A stretch of 64,000 nt of DNA, taken from an uncultured Lachnospiraceae bacterium. GTDB lineage: Bacteria; Bacillota; Clostridia; Lachnospirales; Lachnospiraceae. The position numbers were made by a program, and so were the translations under genes. The notes under the pieces were generated by a model. The model saw only the letters and a program-made list of their open reading frames with translations, searched no databases and was not told where the DNA came from. The DNA is taken from assembly GCA_946537305.1 (NCBI GenBank), contig CAMNFR010000004.1, positions 22,579 through 86,578 of the forward strand, written 5' to 3'. Of this stretch, positions 63,851 through 64,000 are shown one piece after another; within the stretch, counting starts at the first letter, position 1, and each line of letters opens with the position of its first letter.

Positions 63851-64000
63851 TCACCCCCAATATTTTTCTTCCAGACTTCGGTACCCGGCAGCCTCAAGAA
63901 GATGCGGCGGGCGTATGTTCTTTTCTCCCTCCAGATCCGCCAGCGTCCTTGCTACCTTTAACAGACGATGATAGGCACGCGCGCTCAGTCTCTTTTTCTC
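63851..64000 (-). CDS. comM: ComM/YifB-family AAA+ protein, C-terminal end (5' part cut by window)
   Basis: Last 49 residues and stop of a gene continuing past base 64000. [20 protein letters not shown] followed by [16 protein letters not shown] and a YWG end is the characteristic tail of the Mg-chelatase-like YifB/ComM family, a hexameric helicase that helps branch migration during transformation. dprA starts four bases later. Confidence 0.9.
   Translation of the reverse strand, partial: EKKRLSARAYHRLLKVARTLADLEGEKNIRPPHLLEAAGYRSLEEKYWG

Overview
This window looks like ordinary chromosome from an anaerobic, moderately GC-rich Clostridia member, most likely Lachnospiraceae or a close relative. 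The reasons are CodY with class III fructose-1,6-bisphosphatase, a DUF4317 protein, an ATP-type PEP carboxykinase, a K+-dependent membrane pyrophosphatase, an [FeFe] hydrogenase with a GltD-like partner, pyrBI without a PyrR-type leader, and the ruvA-ruvB-zapA-U32-SEDS-PBP order. I see no phage genes, IS elements, CRISPR array, tRNA or rRNA. About 53 protein genes are called, two of them cut by the window edges.

Layout. 1-6.6 kb (minus): a radical SAM enzyme running off the left edge, then an apparent operon reading pyruvate kinase-like, EamA transporter, PflX-like radical SAM, FGGY sugar kinase, HutD. 6.8-9.3 kb (plus): glgB and a small membrane protein. 9.4-16.5 kb (minus): murE, class B PBP, EamA transporter, AEC transporter, and an aroE-aroK fusion. 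16.6-26 kb: DUF4317, nth, hppA, pyrBI, argR, a beta-propeller lactonase and pckA, mostly single or two-gene units with good sigma-A promoters and hairpin terminators. 26.3-33.9 kb: an orphan LuxR-type regulator with a degenerate receiver, then tyrS-xpaC-telA, a membrane-anchored polysaccharide deacetylase, methionine aminopeptidase and a NUDIX hydrolase. 34-41 kb (minus): ruvA-ruvB-zapA-U32-U32-SEDS-PBP. 41.2-46.1 kb (minus): a CARF-type (DUF1887, Card1/Can2-like) nuclease followed by a membrane pseudo-kinase, a histidine kinase and a LuxR-type regulator. 46.3-49 kb (plus): class III FBPase and a lipoprotein. 49-53.8 kb (minus): hutU-hutI-ftcD-fchA, histidine breakdown to glutamate and C1-folate. 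54-57.6 kb (minus): a two-gene [FeFe] hydrogenase complex. 57.8-64 kb (minus): rpsB-tsf, codY, topA, dprA and the end of a comM gene.

How the genes fit together. Central carbon turnover is well represented (pckA, fbp, glgB, a short pyruvate kinase), with energy coupling through pyrophosphate (hppA) and hydrogen (hydrogenase). Histidine catabolism feeds glutamate and folate, but hutH is not here. Envelope growth genes lie in two operons. The most interesting part is the 41.2-46.1 kb block. A cyclic-nucleotide-sensing-type nuclease with altered pocket and catalytic motifs is read from a clear promoter together with a two-component system that includes a kinase-like protein without a phospho-acceptor histidine. 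A second regulator gene about 14 kb away is a close paralog of the cluster's regulator but has lost the acidic pair and the lysine of its receiver.
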